Shown here: piece after piece, positions 33,451 through 42,788 of the stretch
Numbering within the stretch: the stretch's first letter is position 1
Layout: every line of letters begins with the position of its first letter
NCBI RefSeq assembly: GCF_022815725.1
Contig: NZ_JALGRF010000002.1
Span: forward strand, 310,001 to 374,000
Source of the DNA: Streptomyces sp. APSN-46.1
GTDB taxonomy: Bacteria; Actinomycetota; Actinomycetes; Streptomycetales; Streptomycetaceae
Length of the DNA stretch: 64,000 nucleotides
Reading direction: 5' to 3'
Program-made: the position numbers and the translations under genes
Notes under the pieces: generated by a model
Told to the model about the DNA's origin: nothing
Seen by the model: only the letters and a program-made list of their open reading frames with translations
Databases searched by the model: none

Positions 33451-34409
33451 GCGGCCGGCTCGCGGTCGCCGGAGGCCGTCAGGGCGGTACGGATCACCGA
33501 GGCCTGCTGCTCGGGCCAGTCGCGCAGCTTGCGCGGGGTGATGTGGATGACGGTCACCCCGAGCCGCTCCAGGGTCTCCCGCTTGCGGACGCACTCGGAC
33601 CACTGCTCGTCCTCGCCCTGGCGGGGGGCCCGGGTGTCGATCTCGACGGCGACCGCGTGCTCGGGCCAGTACGCGTCCACCCCGCCGAGGTGCGGGCCGC
33701 CGGGCAGGCGAAGGTCCACGTTCCAGACCGGCTCGGGCAGGTCGAAGCCGCGGACGAGCTGGTAGAGCCGGTCCTCGGCGATGGCCCGGCCCTCCGCGAG
33801 GAGGGACTCGACGGCGTCGACGACATGCGGGCGATTGAGCAGCCGGGCCACCGTCAACTCGCGCACCACGGCGGCTGGTTCGCAGTGTCCGCCGCGGACG
33901 GCTTCGCTGAGGAGGCGGCGTACGGTGCCGGCGTCGGAGAGCTGGGCCACGGCGTCGGCGACCGCGCGGGCCACCGGTGCCACGGGGAGGCCGGTCACCT
34001 GGACGGGCCGGGGCGGGGTGTGGGCCCGTACGACCCGGACGTCCCCGGTGGAGCGCAGGCGGCGGGTGTTCGGGACGAGCACGTCGATGGTCGGGAGCGC
34101 GAGGAGCGCGGGGGCGGAGTGGAACCGGTACAGCGCGAGGGCCGCCAGCCCGGTGATCATGGCCTCGTCGGAGCCGCTGCCGGCGCCGCTGCCGCCGCGG
34201 CGGTCGGCGTACAGCAGCGCGGCGTGCAGCCGCTCCTCGCTGGTCGCGGGGCCGGAGTGGAGCAGGAAGACCCCGGGCAGGATCTGCTGCCAGGGCCGGC
34301 CGGCGGCGTCGGAGGCGGTGACGCCGTGCTCGCGGAGCTGGGCCACCGTGAGGACGCGGGGGCGGGTGCCGGTGAGGTGGGCGAGGGGGAGGGGTGCGTT
34401 GTGGTTCAT
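33426..34409 (-). CDS. Predicted DUF559 nuclease-fold protein with AbiEi-like N-terminus
   Basis: A 327-aa protein. The N-terminal part (VLTVAQLREHGVTASDAAGRPWQQILPGVFLLHSG...) resembles the winged-helix region of AbiEi-type antitoxins. The C-terminal part (LGGVDAYWPEHAVAVEIDTRAPRQ...RKRETLERLGVTVIHITPRKL) carries a Vsr/DUF559-like PD-(D/E)XK core with D, ExD and a following Lys/Arg. This combination is frequent in actinobacteria and has no established function. No AbiEii toxin partner is adjacent. Confidence 0.7.
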   Translation of the reverse strand: MNHNAPLPLAHLTGTRPRVLTVAQLREHGVTASDAAGRPWQQILPGVFLLHSGPATSEERLHAALLYADRRGGSGAGSGSDEAMITGLAALALYRFHSAPALLALPTIDVLVPNTRRLRSTGDVRVVRAHTPPRPVQVTGLPVAPVARAVADAVAQLSDAGTVRRLLSEAVRGGHCEPAAVVRELTVARLLNRPHVVDAVESLLAEGRAIAEDRLYQLVRGFDLPEPVWNVDLRLPGGPHLGGVDAYWPEHAVAVEIDTRAPRQGEDEQWSECVRKRETLERLGVTVIHITPRKLRDWPEQQASVIRTALTASGDREPAAYLVVLPR

Positions 34410-34504
34410 GACGCGGTGATTCCCTCGGTCCGCGGGCCCGCTAACCCCTGTTACACGCCCGTCGGCAAATCAGGACAAGCCAGGGCTAAAGTACGGGCGT
34501 TCGA

Positions 34505-34724
34505 CTGCCGATGGGGTGCCCTGCCTCAAACGCCGGCGAGGCTGAATTTGCCAGGCGGCGGCATCAGCCAAATCCAGCCCCGCCGGCGTTTGAGGCGCGG
34601 GTCCGGGCGGAGCCCGGTGCCCGGCGGAGCCGGGACTCCCTGGGGCTCCGCCCCAGACCCTCCCCCAGACTCCGTCCGGGGGGACCCCCACGCCTCAAGC
34701 GCCGGCGAGGCTGAAATGGCAGGG
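34505..34724. repeat. Second cluster of the dispersed GC-rich repeats (3' of second pepN)
   Basis: Two direct units (CCTCAAACGCCGGCGAGGCTGAATTT-like, near 34524 and 34690) and one inverted unit (near 34573-34620) belong to the same family as 23335-23540. They fill most of the 315-bp gap between the DUF559 gene start and the pepN stop. No gene is visible in the gap. Confidence 0.8.
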
Positions 34725-37280
34725 TCAGGCGGCGGCCGCGTCGCGGGCTTGGCCGCGCAGGGCGCGGGCCAGGTCGTCGCGGGACTCCAGCACCAGACGG
34801 CGCAACGCGGGAGCCGCATCCGGATGGCCGGCGAGCCACGCGTCCGTAGCGGCCAGCGTCGCCGCGTCGTCCTGGAGCGCCGGGTACAGCCCCTTCACCA
34901 CATCGATGCCGATCTGGATCGACCGCTCGGCCCACACCCGCTCGATCACCGCGAAGTAGCGCTCCGTGTACCCGGCCAGCAGCGCCCGCTGCGACGGCTG
35001 CTGCATCCCCGCGATCGTGGCCTCCACCAGCGCGTTCGACAGCGCGTCCGACTCCACGACCGCCGCCCACGCCTGGTCCTTCACGGCCGCCGACGGCCGC
35101 GCCGCCAGGCACCGCACCTGGTGCCGCTTGCCCGACGCCGTGTCATCGCGCCCGAGTTCGGCCCGTAGGACCGATTCGTCCACCGCGCCGTGCGCCGCAA
35201 GCGGCAGCAGGAAGTCCCAGCGCAGCTCCTGGTCCACCTCCAGCCCGTCGATCCGCGCCGAACCCTCCAGCAGCCCCAGCAGCAGCTGGAAGTCGCCCTC
35301 GGTCACCGCGCCGGCCGCGAAGAACCGGGCCCACGTCAGCTGGTGTTCCGAGCCCGGTTCCGCCAGCCGCAGTTCGTGCAGCGCGCCCGCCGCCAGCTCC
35401 CGGCCACCCTCCTCGCGCCACTCCGGCGCCGCGTAGTGCGTCACTGCGCTCAGCGCCTGCGCGTGCAGCATCTGGAGCACGCCGACGTCCGTCTCCCGGC
35501 CCGCGTGCGCCAGTACCAGCGAGACGAAGTCCCGGGCCGGCATCATCGCGTCCCGCGTCAGGTTCCACAGGGCCGACCAGCACAGCGCCCGCGCCAGCGG
35601 GTCCGACACGTCGCCCAGGTGTGCCCGCAGCGTCGCCAGCGAGCTCTCGTCGAAGCGGATCTTGCAGTACGTCAGGTCGTCGTCGTTGACCAGCACCAGG
35701 TCGGGCCGCTCCCGTCCCGCCAGCTCCGCGATCACGGTCCAGGGCCCGGCCACGTCCGCCTCGGCCCGCGCGTACCGGTCCAGCGAGCCGTCCGGCGACA
35801 GCCGGTACAGGCCCACGGCCACCCGGTGCGGACGTAGCTCCTCGCCCTCCTGCACCACCGCCAGCTCGGTGATCCGCCCGCCCGCGTCGTACGTCACCAC
35901 CGGCGTCAGCGCGTTCACGCCCGCCGTCTGCAGCCACGAGCGCGACCATTCGGCCATGTCCCGCCCGGACACCTCGGCGAGCACCGACAGCAGGTCGTCC
36001 AGCGTGGTGTTCCCGTACGCGTTGGCCTTGAAGTAGCGCCGCGCGCCCTCCAGGAACGCCTCCCGCCCCACATACGCGACGAGTTGCTTCAGCACCGCCG
36101 CGCCCTTGGCGTAGGTGATGCCGTCGAAGTTCAGCTTCGCGTCCTCCAGGTCACGGATGTCGGCCGTGATCGGGTGCGTGGACGGCAGCTGGTCGGCCCG
36201 GTAGGCCCACGCCTTGCGGTTGTTGGCGAAGGTGACCCACGCCTGGTCGAAGCGGGTCGCCTCCACCAGCGAGAACGACCCCATGAAGTCCGCGAAGGAC
36301 TCCTTCAGCCACAGGTCGTCCCACCACTTCATGGTGACCAGGTCGCCGAACCACATGTGCGCCATCTCGTGCAGGATGACGTTCGCGCGCCGCTCGTACG
36401 AGGCCTGCGTGACCTTCCCGCGGAAGATGTACTCCTCCCGGAAGGTCACCATCCCCGGGTTCTCCATCGCGCCCAGGTTGTACTCGGGCACGAACGCCTG
36501 GTCGTACTTGCCGAAGGGGTACGGGTAGTCGAAGTGCTCGTGGAAGAAGTCGAAGCCCTGCTTGGTGACCAGGAAGACGTCGTCCGCGTCGAAGTGCTTC
36601 GCCAGCCCCTTGCGGCACATCGCGCCCAGCGGGATCGTCAGGTCCCCGCGCGTGTAGGTGTCCGTCACGTAGTGGTACGGGCCCGCCACCACACAGGTGA
36701 TGTACGTGGAGATCGGCTCGGTCCGCGCGAACCGCCAGACCCCGCCCTCCCGCGACTCCTCGGCGCCGTTGCTCCACACCTGCCAGCCCTCGGGCGCGCT
36801 CACCTCGAAGCGGTACGGCGCCTTCAGATCCGGCTGCTCGAAGTTCGCGTACACCCGCCGGGCGTCGGCCGGCTCGTACTGGGTGTAGAGGTAGACCTCG
36901 CCGTCCTCCGGGTCCACGAAGCGGTGCATGCCCTCGCCGGTCCGGCTGTACGCGCAGTTCGCGTCCACCACCAGGACGTTCTCGGTCTCCAGCCCGTCCA
37001 GGGCGATCCGCGCCCCGTCGAAGACGACGGCCGGGTCCAGCTCGCGCCCGTTCAGGGTCACGGTGTTCACCGAGGGGGCGATCAGGTCCGCGAACGTGGC
37101 GGTGCCGGGGGCCGCGGCCCGGAAGCGGATGGTGGTCACCGAACGGAAGGTCCGCGGGCCCTCGGCCGGTTCGGCCTCGTCCGTCGCGGACCTCAGATCG
37201 AGGACCACCTCGTACCCGTCGACGGACAGCAGCTCGGCCCGCTCGTGGGCCTCGTCACGGGACAGATTCTCTCCGGGCAC
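34725..37280 (-). CDS. pepN: M1-family aminopeptidase N (second copy)
   Basis: An 851-aa M1 metallopeptidase. GAMEN, HEMAHMWFGD and the following LKESFA Glu are all present, so it should be active. GTG 37280 has GAAGGAG upstream. It is clearly paralogous to the 23552-26146 protein: it shares start PGENLSRDEAHERAELL and collinear motifs, but with extensive divergence, so the duplication is old. The zinc-site neighbour is M instead of L (HEMAH). Different substrate preference or regulation is likely. It is divergent from the DsbA-like gene. Confidence 0.92.
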   Translation of the reverse strand: MPGENLSRDEAHERAELLSVDGYEVVLDLRSATDEAEPAEGPRTFRSVTTIRFRAAAPGTATFADLIAPSVNTVTLNGRELDPAVVFDGARIALDGLETENVLVVDANCAYSRTGEGMHRFVDPEDGEVYLYTQYEPADARRVYANFEQPDLKAPYRFEVSAPEGWQVWSNGAEESREGGVWRFARTEPISTYITCVVAGPYHYVTDTYTRGDLTIPLGAMCRKGLAKHFDADDVFLVTKQGFDFFHEHFDYPYPFGKYDQAFVPEYNLGAMENPGMVTFREEYIFRGKVTQASYERRANVILHEMAHMWFGDLVTMKWWDDLWLKESFADFMGSFSLVEATRFDQAWVTFANNRKAWAYRADQLPSTHPITADIRDLEDAKLNFDGITYAKGAAVLKQLVAYVGREAFLEGARRYFKANAYGNTTLDDLLSVLAEVSGRDMAEWSRSWLQTAGVNALTPVVTYDAGGRITELAVVQEGEELRPHRVAVGLYRLSPDGSLDRYARAEADVAGPWTVIAELAGRERPDLVLVNDDDLTYCKIRFDESSLATLRAHLGDVSDPLARALCWSALWNLTRDAMMPARDFVSLVLAHAGRETDVGVLQMLHAQALSAVTHYAAPEWREEGGRELAAGALHELRLAEPGSEHQLTWARFFAAGAVTEGDFQLLLGLLEGSARIDGLEVDQELRWDFLLPLAAHGAVDESVLRAELGRDDTASGKRHQVRCLAARPSAAVKDQAWAAVVESDALSNALVEATIAGMQQPSQRALLAGYTERYFAVIERVWAERSIQIGIDVVKGLYPALQDDAATLAATDAWLAGHPDAAPALRRLVLESRDDLARALRGQARDAAAA

Positions 37281-37408
37281 GTGCACTCCTTCGTGCGTGG
37301 TCGCGTTCCTTCGATCGAATCCTCCCATGGGGGGAATGCGTGCGAACGCGTGCTGGTTGGGGAGGGAGGATCCACGACCCACGCGGTGAGCGACGAAAGA
37401 GGAGAGAC

Positions 37409-38056
37409 ATGTCCGACACCCAGGTGCGCGAGAAGACCCCGGTCGACTTCTGGTTCGACCCGCTGTGCCCCTGGGCGTGGATGACGTCCCGCTGGATGCT
37501 GGAGGTCGAGAAGGTCCGCGACGTCGAGGTGCGCTGGCACGTGATGAGCCTCGCCGTCCTGAACGAGAACAAGCTCGACGAACTGCCCGAGCGCTACCGC
37601 GAGCTGCTCGGCCCCAAGGGCTGGGCGCCGGTGCGCGTGGTCGTCGCCGCCCAGCAGAAGTTCGGTGACGACATCACCGGCAAGCTGTACACCGAGCTCG
37701 GCACCCGCATCCACAACCAGGACAAGGGCGCGACCCGCGAGGTGATCGCCGAGGCGCTGGCGGCGCTCGACCTGCCGGCGGAGCTGCTCGCGTACGCCGA
37801 CTCCGACGAGTACGACGAGGTGCTGCGCGCCTCGCACAACGACGGCATCGACCGGGTCGGCCAGGAGGTCGGCACCCCGGTGATCTCCGTGCCCGGCGCC
37901 GACGGCGAGGACGTGGCCTTCTTCGGCCCGGTCGTCACCCCGGCCCCGCGCGGTGAGGCCGCCGCCCGGCTGTGGGACGGCACGCTGCTGGTCGCCTCCA
38001 CCCCCGGCTTCTTCGAGATCAAGCGGACCCGCACCCAGGGCCCCAACTTCGAGTAG
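37409..38056 (+). CDS. DsbA-fold oxidoreductase, mycothiol-dependent nitroreductase type
   Basis: A 215-aa cytosolic thioredoxin-fold protein (no signal peptide), starting MSDTQVREKTPVDFWFDPLCPWAW. The ATG has GGAGAG upstream. It resembles the mycobacterial mycothiol-dependent reductase Rv2466c (PLCPWCW), but the second Cys of the CPWC motif is Ala, leaving CPWA. A monothiol mechanism using mycothiol is therefore likely. The conserved ILNENK and TPVISV (cis-Pro) segments are present. It lies between pepN and sodF and is divergent from pepN. Confidence 0.85.
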   Translation: MSDTQVREKTPVDFWFDPLCPWAWMTSRWMLEVEKVRDVEVRWHVMSLAVLNENKLDELPERYRELLGPKGWAPVRVVVAAQQKFGDDITGKLYTELGTRIHNQDKGATREVIAEALAALDLPAELLAYADSDEYDEVLRASHNDGIDRVGQEVGTPVISVPGADGEDVAFFGPVVTPAPRGEAAARLWDGTLLVASTPGFFEIKRTRTQGPNFE

Positions 38057-38075
38057 TCCGCGACCCACGACACAG

Positions 38076-38112
38076 AAGGCCCCCGCGAGTCACGTCCTCG
38101 CAGGGGCCTTCC
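38076..38112. terminator. Bidirectional terminator between DsbA-like gene and sodF
   Basis: Stem GAAGGCCCC-CGCGAG / CTCGC-AGGGGCCTTC with a short loop. It serves the plus-strand DsbA-like gene and, about 65 bp further on, the end of the sodF transcript. Confidence 0.75.
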
Positions 38113-38170
38113 GCTGTACACGCCCGCCGGTGAAGGTGGAGAAGACGATCACGAGGCGGACGGGCCGGTG
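38076..38170 (-). ncRNA. Candidate s-SodF-type small RNA in sodF 3' UTR
   Basis: In S. coelicolor a small RNA of about 90 nt processed from the sodF 3' UTR is complementary to the sodN 5' end including its ribosome binding site. Here the equivalent interval on the minus strand, between the sodF stop and the terminator, is of similar length. It contains CGTCTTCTCCACCTTCACC (38131-38149), an anti-Shine-Dalgarno-like stretch. No sodN gene is in the window, so pairing could not be tested. Confidence 0.45.
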
Positions 38171-38177
38171 GGGCTGA

Positions 38178-38837
38178 TCAGGCCTTGTTCGCCGGGATCA
38201 GCAGCGGGGTGTTCGCCTTGGCGTCGGCGTAGCGCTTGGCCACGTCCTGCCAGTTGACGACGTTCCACATGGCCTCGATGAAGTCCACCTTCTGGTTCTT
38301 GTACTGAAGGTAGAAGGCGTGCTCCCACGCGTCGAAGACCAGAACCGGTACGGAGGCCTGGCCCACGTTGCCCTGGTGGTCGTAGACCTGCTCGACGATC
38401 AGGCGGCCGCTGATGGGCTCGTACGCGAGCACGCCCCAGCCGGAGCCCTGGGTGGCGGAGGACGCGAAGGTCAGCTGCTTCTTGAAGGCGGCGAACGAGC
38501 CGAAGGACTCGGTGATCGCGGCCGGGAGCTCGCCCAGGCCGTCCTTCTCGTCCGGGATGCCGCCGCCCTCGCCGGTCTTCGGGCTGGCCATGTTGTTCCA
38601 GTAGATGCTGTGCAGGATGTGGCCGGAGAGGTGGAACGCGAGGTTCTTCTCCAGCCCGTTCAGCGCGCCCCAGTTCTCCTTGTCGCGCGCCTCCTCCAGC
38701 TGCTCCAGCGTGGAGTTGGCGCCCGCGACGTAGGCCGCGTGGTGCTTGTCGTGGTGGAGCTCGATGATCTGCGGGCTGATCACCGGCTCCAGCGCCGCGT
38801 AGTCGTAAGGAAGCTCAGGAAGGCTGTAGATGGCCAT
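38178..38837 (-). CDS. sodF: Iron-dependent superoxide dismutase
   Basis: A 219-aa Fe/Mn-type SOD that converts superoxide to O2 and H2O2 in the cytoplasm. Metal ligands are His28 (ELHHDKHH), His76 (ILHSIYW) and the Asp/His pair in FDAWEHAFY. The start is ATG 38837. A Nur-like operator (38874-38890) lies about 40 bp upstream. In Streptomyces nickel-bound Nur represses sodF when nickel allows use of the Ni-SOD. The gene is monocistronic. Confidence 0.95.
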   Translation of the reverse strand: MAIYSLPELPYDYAALEPVISPQIIELHHDKHHAAYVAGANSTLEQLEEARDKENWGALNGLEKNLAFHLSGHILHSIYWNNMASPKTGEGGGIPDEKDGLGELPAAITESFGSFAAFKKQLTFASSATQGSGWGVLAYEPISGRLIVEQVYDHQGNVGQASVPVLVFDAWEHAFYLQYKNQKVDFIEAMWNVVNWQDVAKRYADAKANTPLLIPANKA

Positions 38838-38873
38838 GCGTGTGTCCGGTCCCCTCGGCGTGCCAACTGCTTA

Positions 38874-38890
38874 TTGCAATTAATGCGCAA
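38874..38890. promoter_or_regulatory. Nur-like nickel-responsive operator of sodF
   Basis: TTGCAA-N5-GCGCAA forms TTGC...GCAA inverted halves and closely matches the Nur box known from S. coelicolor. It is placed upstream of sodF as expected for direct repression. Confidence 0.65.
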
Positions 38891-38930
38891 CTGCACGCTA
38901 GCAGTATCTATTCCGAGTCACGCATAAGGG

Positions 38931-40328
38931 TCAGCTGCGGCGCTGCCTCACGTAGCCGGCGACTGCGAGAGCGGTCGTCAGCCCGCCGGTGAAGATCACC
39001 TGGACCCGCGTGCCCTCGTCCATCGCCATCAGGACGAGCACCCCGGCCACCCCGGCCAGCGCCACCCAGGTCAGGTACGGGAAGCCCCACATCTTCACGA
39101 CCAGCTTCTCGGGGGCCTCCCGGTCCAGCCGCCGGCGCAGCGCGAACTGCGAGACGGCGATGAAGCCCCAGACGACGAGGATGACCCCGCCCACCATGTT
39201 CAGCAGCCAGGCGAACAGGGTGTCCGGGTACCAGTACGACAGCAGCACGGTGACGAAGCCGAAGCCGCAGGAGACCAGCACCGCGCGGCGCGGCACCCGG
39301 CCGCTGACCTTGCCCAGCGCCTTCGGGCCCTGGCCGCGGGAGACCAGGGAGTAGGCCATGCGCGAGGAGCCGTAGATGTTGGCGTTCATCGCGGACAGCA
39401 GGGCGATCAGGATGACCACGTTCATGATCTGGCCGGCGGCCGGGATGCCCAGGTGGTCCAGCGTGGCGGCGTACGGGCCGTCCTTCTCCACCGCCGGGTC
39501 GTTCCACGGCAGCACGGTGACGATGACCAGCATCGAGCCCACGTAGACGATCGCGATCCGCCACATGGTGGTCCTCACCGCCGTGGCCACGCCCTTGACC
39601 GGGTTCTCCGACTCGGCGGCCGCGATGGTCACCGTCTCCAGCCCGCCGTACGCGACGACCGAGGCGAGCAGGCCGACCAGCAGGCCGTCCACCCCGCCCG
39701 GCAGGAAGCCGCCGTCGTGGAGCAGGTTGGCGGTGCCGGGGGAGGAGGTGCCGGGCAGCAGGTCCATGACGGCCAGCACGCCCAGCCCCAGGAACAGCGC
39801 GATCGCGCCGATCTTGAGGGCGGCGAACCAGAACTCGAACTCGCCGAAGTGGGAGACGGCGGCCAGGTTGGAGCCGCAGAACAGCGCCATGAACGCCAGC
39901 ACCCACATCCAGGAGGGGGTGCCCGGGAACCAGCCCGTCATGATGTGCGCCGCACCGATCGCCTCGATCGCCACGCCCACGCAGAGCAGCGTCCAGAACA
40001 TCCAGCCGGCCGTGAACCCGGCCCAGGGGCCGATGGCCCGTTCCGCGTGCACCGAGAAGGAGCCCGAGGCCGGGTTCGCGGCGGACATCTCACCGAGCAT
40101 CCGCATCACGAGCATCACGAGCAGCCCGGAGGCGGCGTACGCGAGCACGATCGAGGGGCCGGCGGCGGCGATGCCGGCGCCGGACCCCACGAAGAGTCCG
40201 GCGCCGATGACTCCGCCGAGGGCGATCATCGAAAGGTGGCGCTGTTTGAGGCCGTTGCCGAGGGGGGACCCGGCGTCGCCGGCGGGCGGCGCGTCCTGTT
40301 CGCGGGGGGCGGCGGTGGTGTGGCTCAT
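38931..40328 (-). CDS. APC-family amino-acid permease (first of three)
   Basis: A 465-aa transporter with twelve hydrophobic segments, starting ...GNGLKQRHLSMIALGGVIGAGLFVGSGAGIAAAGP, the amino-acid permease signature. GabP/AnsP/proline-permease-like (YAT subfamily); the amino acid is not identifiable. Two close paralogues lie at 41376 and 43772 in the same orientation. It is divergent from the SDR gene, with 164 bp between. Confidence 0.9.
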   Translation of the reverse strand: MSHTTAAPREQDAPPAGDAGSPLGNGLKQRHLSMIALGGVIGAGLFVGSGAGIAAAGPSIVLAYAASGLLVMLVMRMLGEMSAANPASGSFSVHAERAIGPWAGFTAGWMFWTLLCVGVAIEAIGAAHIMTGWFPGTPSWMWVLAFMALFCGSNLAAVSHFGEFEFWFAALKIGAIALFLGLGVLAVMDLLPGTSSPGTANLLHDGGFLPGGVDGLLVGLLASVVAYGGLETVTIAAAESENPVKGVATAVRTTMWRIAIVYVGSMLVIVTVLPWNDPAVEKDGPYAATLDHLGIPAAGQIMNVVILIALLSAMNANIYGSSRMAYSLVSRGQGPKALGKVSGRVPRRAVLVSCGFGFVTVLLSYWYPDTLFAWLLNMVGGVILVVWGFIAVSQFALRRRLDREAPEKLVVKMWGFPYLTWVALAGVAGVLVLMAMDEGTRVQVIFTGGLTTALAVAGYVRQRRS

Positions 40329-40492
40329 GCGTGGGGCCTGTCCGGTGTGCGGTGGGACGGGATGGAGTGCCCCAGTCTCACCGGTGTCCGATCATCGGAC
40401 GCCGAATGTCCGTTATCCGGACAGCCGGCTGACCGGCCGTGATCATCCCCGTACGCTGATGAACCGGACCGGAGCGCACGACGGAGGGCCGA

Positions 40493-41275
40493 ATGGACCA
40501 TGGCATACGGGAATTGGCGGCGACGGGCCGGGGGGTACTGGTCACCGGAGCCTCGCGGGGCATCGGACGGGCGATCGCCACCGCGTTCGCCGAGCAGGGC
40601 GACCGGGTCGCGGTGCACTGCACGGCCCGCGGGCCCGACGCCGAGCGGACCCTCGCGGACCTGCCGGGCGAGGGGCACGTCCTCGTCACCGGCGACCTCA
40701 CCGACCCGGCGCGCGTGGAAGCCCTCGCCGCCGAGGCCGAGGAGGCGCTCGGCGGGATCGACGTGCTCGTGAACAACGCCGCCGTGATGGTCGCGCACCC
40801 GCTGCCCACCACCTCCTACGCCGACTGGCAGGCCGCCTGGCAGCGCACGGCCGCGGTCAACCTGTTCGGCGCGGCCAACCTGGCCTACTGCGCGACCCGC
40901 CGCATGATCGACGGCGGCCGCGAGGGACGCGTCGTCAACATCGGCTCGCGCGGCGCCTTCCGGGGCGAGCCCGACCACCCCGCCTACGGCGCCACCAAGG
41001 CGGCCCTGCACGCCCTCGGCCAGTCGCTCGCCGTCTCCCTGGCCCCGCACGGCATCGCGGTGGCCTCCGTCGCACCCGGCTTCGTGGCCACCGAACGGGT
41101 CGCCGGCCGCCTCGACGGGGAGGAGGGCGAGCGGATCCGGGCGCAGAGCCCCTTCGGCCGGGTCGGCACCCCGCGGGAGATCGCCGCCGCCGTGCTCCAC
41201 CTGGCCTCGCCCGCGGCGCGCTGGAGCTCGGGCGCGGTCCTCGACGTCAACGGGGCCTCGTACCTGCGCACCTGA
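40493..41275 (+). CDS. Short-chain dehydrogenase/reductase
   Basis: A 260-aa classical SDR with NAD(P)-binding TGASRGIGRAIA (near residue 20), NNAA, catalytic Ser in NIGSRG, and YGATK (Tyr-x3-Lys). The His after the coenzyme motif (AVHCTARG) suggests NADP use. The start is ATG 40493 with GGAGGG upstream. It resembles fabG-type oxidoreductases; the substrate is unknown. It sits between two permease genes, followed by a terminator. Confidence 0.88.
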   Translation: MDHGIRELAATGRGVLVTGASRGIGRAIATAFAEQGDRVAVHCTARGPDAERTLADLPGEGHVLVTGDLTDPARVEALAAEAEEALGGIDVLVNNAAVMVAHPLPTTSYADWQAAWQRTAAVNLFGAANLAYCATRRMIDGGREGRVVNIGSRGAFRGEPDHPAYGATKAALHALGQSLAVSLAPHGIAVASVAPGFVATERVAGRLDGEEGERIRAQSPFGRVGTPREIAAAVLHLASPAARWSSGAVLDVNGASYLRT

Positions 41276-41289
41276 CGCGCGAAGAGAGC

Positions 41290-41322
41290 GAAAGGCCCCC
41301 GCGCGGTGTGCGCGGGAGCCTT
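41290..41322. terminator. Hairpin terminator between SDR and permease genes
   Basis: AAGGCCCCCGCGC / GCGCGGGAGCCTT stem (one mismatch) with a GGTGT loop, 15 bp past the SDR stop. Confidence 0.75.
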
Positions 41323-41375
41323 CGCGGGGTCCGGGCGGGTCGGGACGGCTGGGCGGGTCGGGATGGCCGGGCGGG

Positions 41376-42788
41376 TCAGGACTTCGGGGCGCGCAGTTCC
41401 CGGATCCAGGCCACCGCCAGCACGGCCGCGGCCGCGCCCGAGGACCACAGCAGCTGCGGCCGCGCCGCATCGTCGAACAGCATCAGGACCAGCACCGCGG
41501 CCATCCCGATCAGCGCCGCCCACGTCAGGTACGGGAACAGCCACATCCGCAGGGTCAGCCGCTCCGGCATGTCCCGTTCGAGCGTCCGGCGCAGCTTCAG
41601 CTGCGACACCGCGATCAGCGCCCACACGAACAGCAGCACCGCGCCGACCGCGTTGAGCATGTAGAGGAAGACCGTGTCCGGCCACAGCAGGTTCAGCACC
41701 ACCGACACGAAGCCGAAGGCCACCGAGGCGAACACGGCCCGGCGCGGCACCCCGCCGCCCGACACCTTCAGCAGCGCCTTGGGGGCCTCGCCGCGCTCGG
41801 CCAGCGAGAACACCATGCGGGAGGACCCGTACAGGTTGGCGTTGAGCGCCGACAGCAGCGCCACGAACACCACGATGTTCATGATCTGGCCGGCCGCCGG
41901 GATGCCGATGGAGTCCAGGACGGCGACGTACGGGCTCTGGCCCGGCTTGAGCGAGTCCCACGGCAGCAGGGTCACGATGACCACCATCGAGCCGACGTAG
42001 AAGAAGAGGATGCGCCACACCGCGCTGCGCACCGCGCGGGCCACGGAACGGGCCGGGTCGTCCGACTCGGCGGCCGCGATGGTGACGACCTCCAGGCCGC
42101 CGAAGGCGAAGACGACGGCGAGCATGCCCGCGATCACGCCGCCGAAGCCCTCGGGGAAGAAGCCGCCGTGCCCGGTCAGGTTGGCCATGCCTACCGGGTC
42201 GCCAGAGAAATTGGACGCAGCGGGCAGCCGGCCGAAGACCGCCAGGGTCCCCAGGATCAGGAACAGTACGATCGCGCCGACCTTGAGGGCCGCGAACCAG
42301 AACTCGAACTCGCCGAAGTTCTTCACGGCGGCCAGGTTGCTCACGGTGAAGACCACCATGAAGACCAGCACCCAGACCCACTGGTCCACCGAGGGCAGCC
42401 AGCCGTTCGCGATCTTCGCCGCGCCGGTCGCCTCCACGGCGAGCACCACGACCAGCAGGAACCAGTACAGCCAGCCCGCCGAGAAACCGGCCCAGCGGCC
42501 CAGCGCCTTCTCCGCGTACACGGAGAACGAACCGGAGGCCGGCATCGCGGCCGACATCTCGCCGAGCGCGCGCATCACCAGCATGGCGAGGACGCCCGCG
42601 AGCAGGTACGAGCAGATGATCGCCGGACCGGCGATGCCGATACCGGCACCGGAGCCGACGAACAGCCCGGCGCCGATCACGCCGCCGAGGCCCAGCATGG
42701 TCAGGTGGCGCTGCTTGAGGCTGTGACTGAGGGGTTCCGCGGGCAGCTCGGCCGGGGCGGGCGGGGCTTCGGGCAGGGGGTCGCGCAT
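41376..42788 (-). CDS. APC-family amino-acid permease (second of three)
   Basis: A 470-aa, twelve-TM permease with LKQRHLTMLGLGGVIGAGLFVGSGAGIGIAGP near the N-terminus and GLEVVTIAAAESDDP in the middle. It is highly similar in layout to the 38931 and 43772 proteins. ATG 42788 has only a weak ribosome binding site. It is divergent from bioY across 306 bp. Confidence 0.9.
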   Translation of the reverse strand: MRDPLPEAPPAPAELPAEPLSHSLKQRHLTMLGLGGVIGAGLFVGSGAGIGIAGPAIICSYLLAGVLAMLVMRALGEMSAAMPASGSFSVYAEKALGRWAGFSAGWLYWFLLVVVLAVEATGAAKIANGWLPSVDQWVWVLVFMVVFTVSNLAAVKNFGEFEFWFAALKVGAIVLFLILGTLAVFGRLPAASNFSGDPVGMANLTGHGGFFPEGFGGVIAGMLAVVFAFGGLEVVTIAAAESDDPARSVARAVRSAVWRILFFYVGSMVVIVTLLPWDSLKPGQSPYVAVLDSIGIPAAGQIMNIVVFVALLSALNANLYGSSRMVFSLAERGEAPKALLKVSGGGVPRRAVFASVAFGFVSVVLNLLWPDTVFLYMLNAVGAVLLFVWALIAVSQLKLRRTLERDMPERLTLRMWLFPYLTWAALIGMAAVLVLMLFDDAARPQLLWSSGAAAAVLAVAWIRELRAPKS

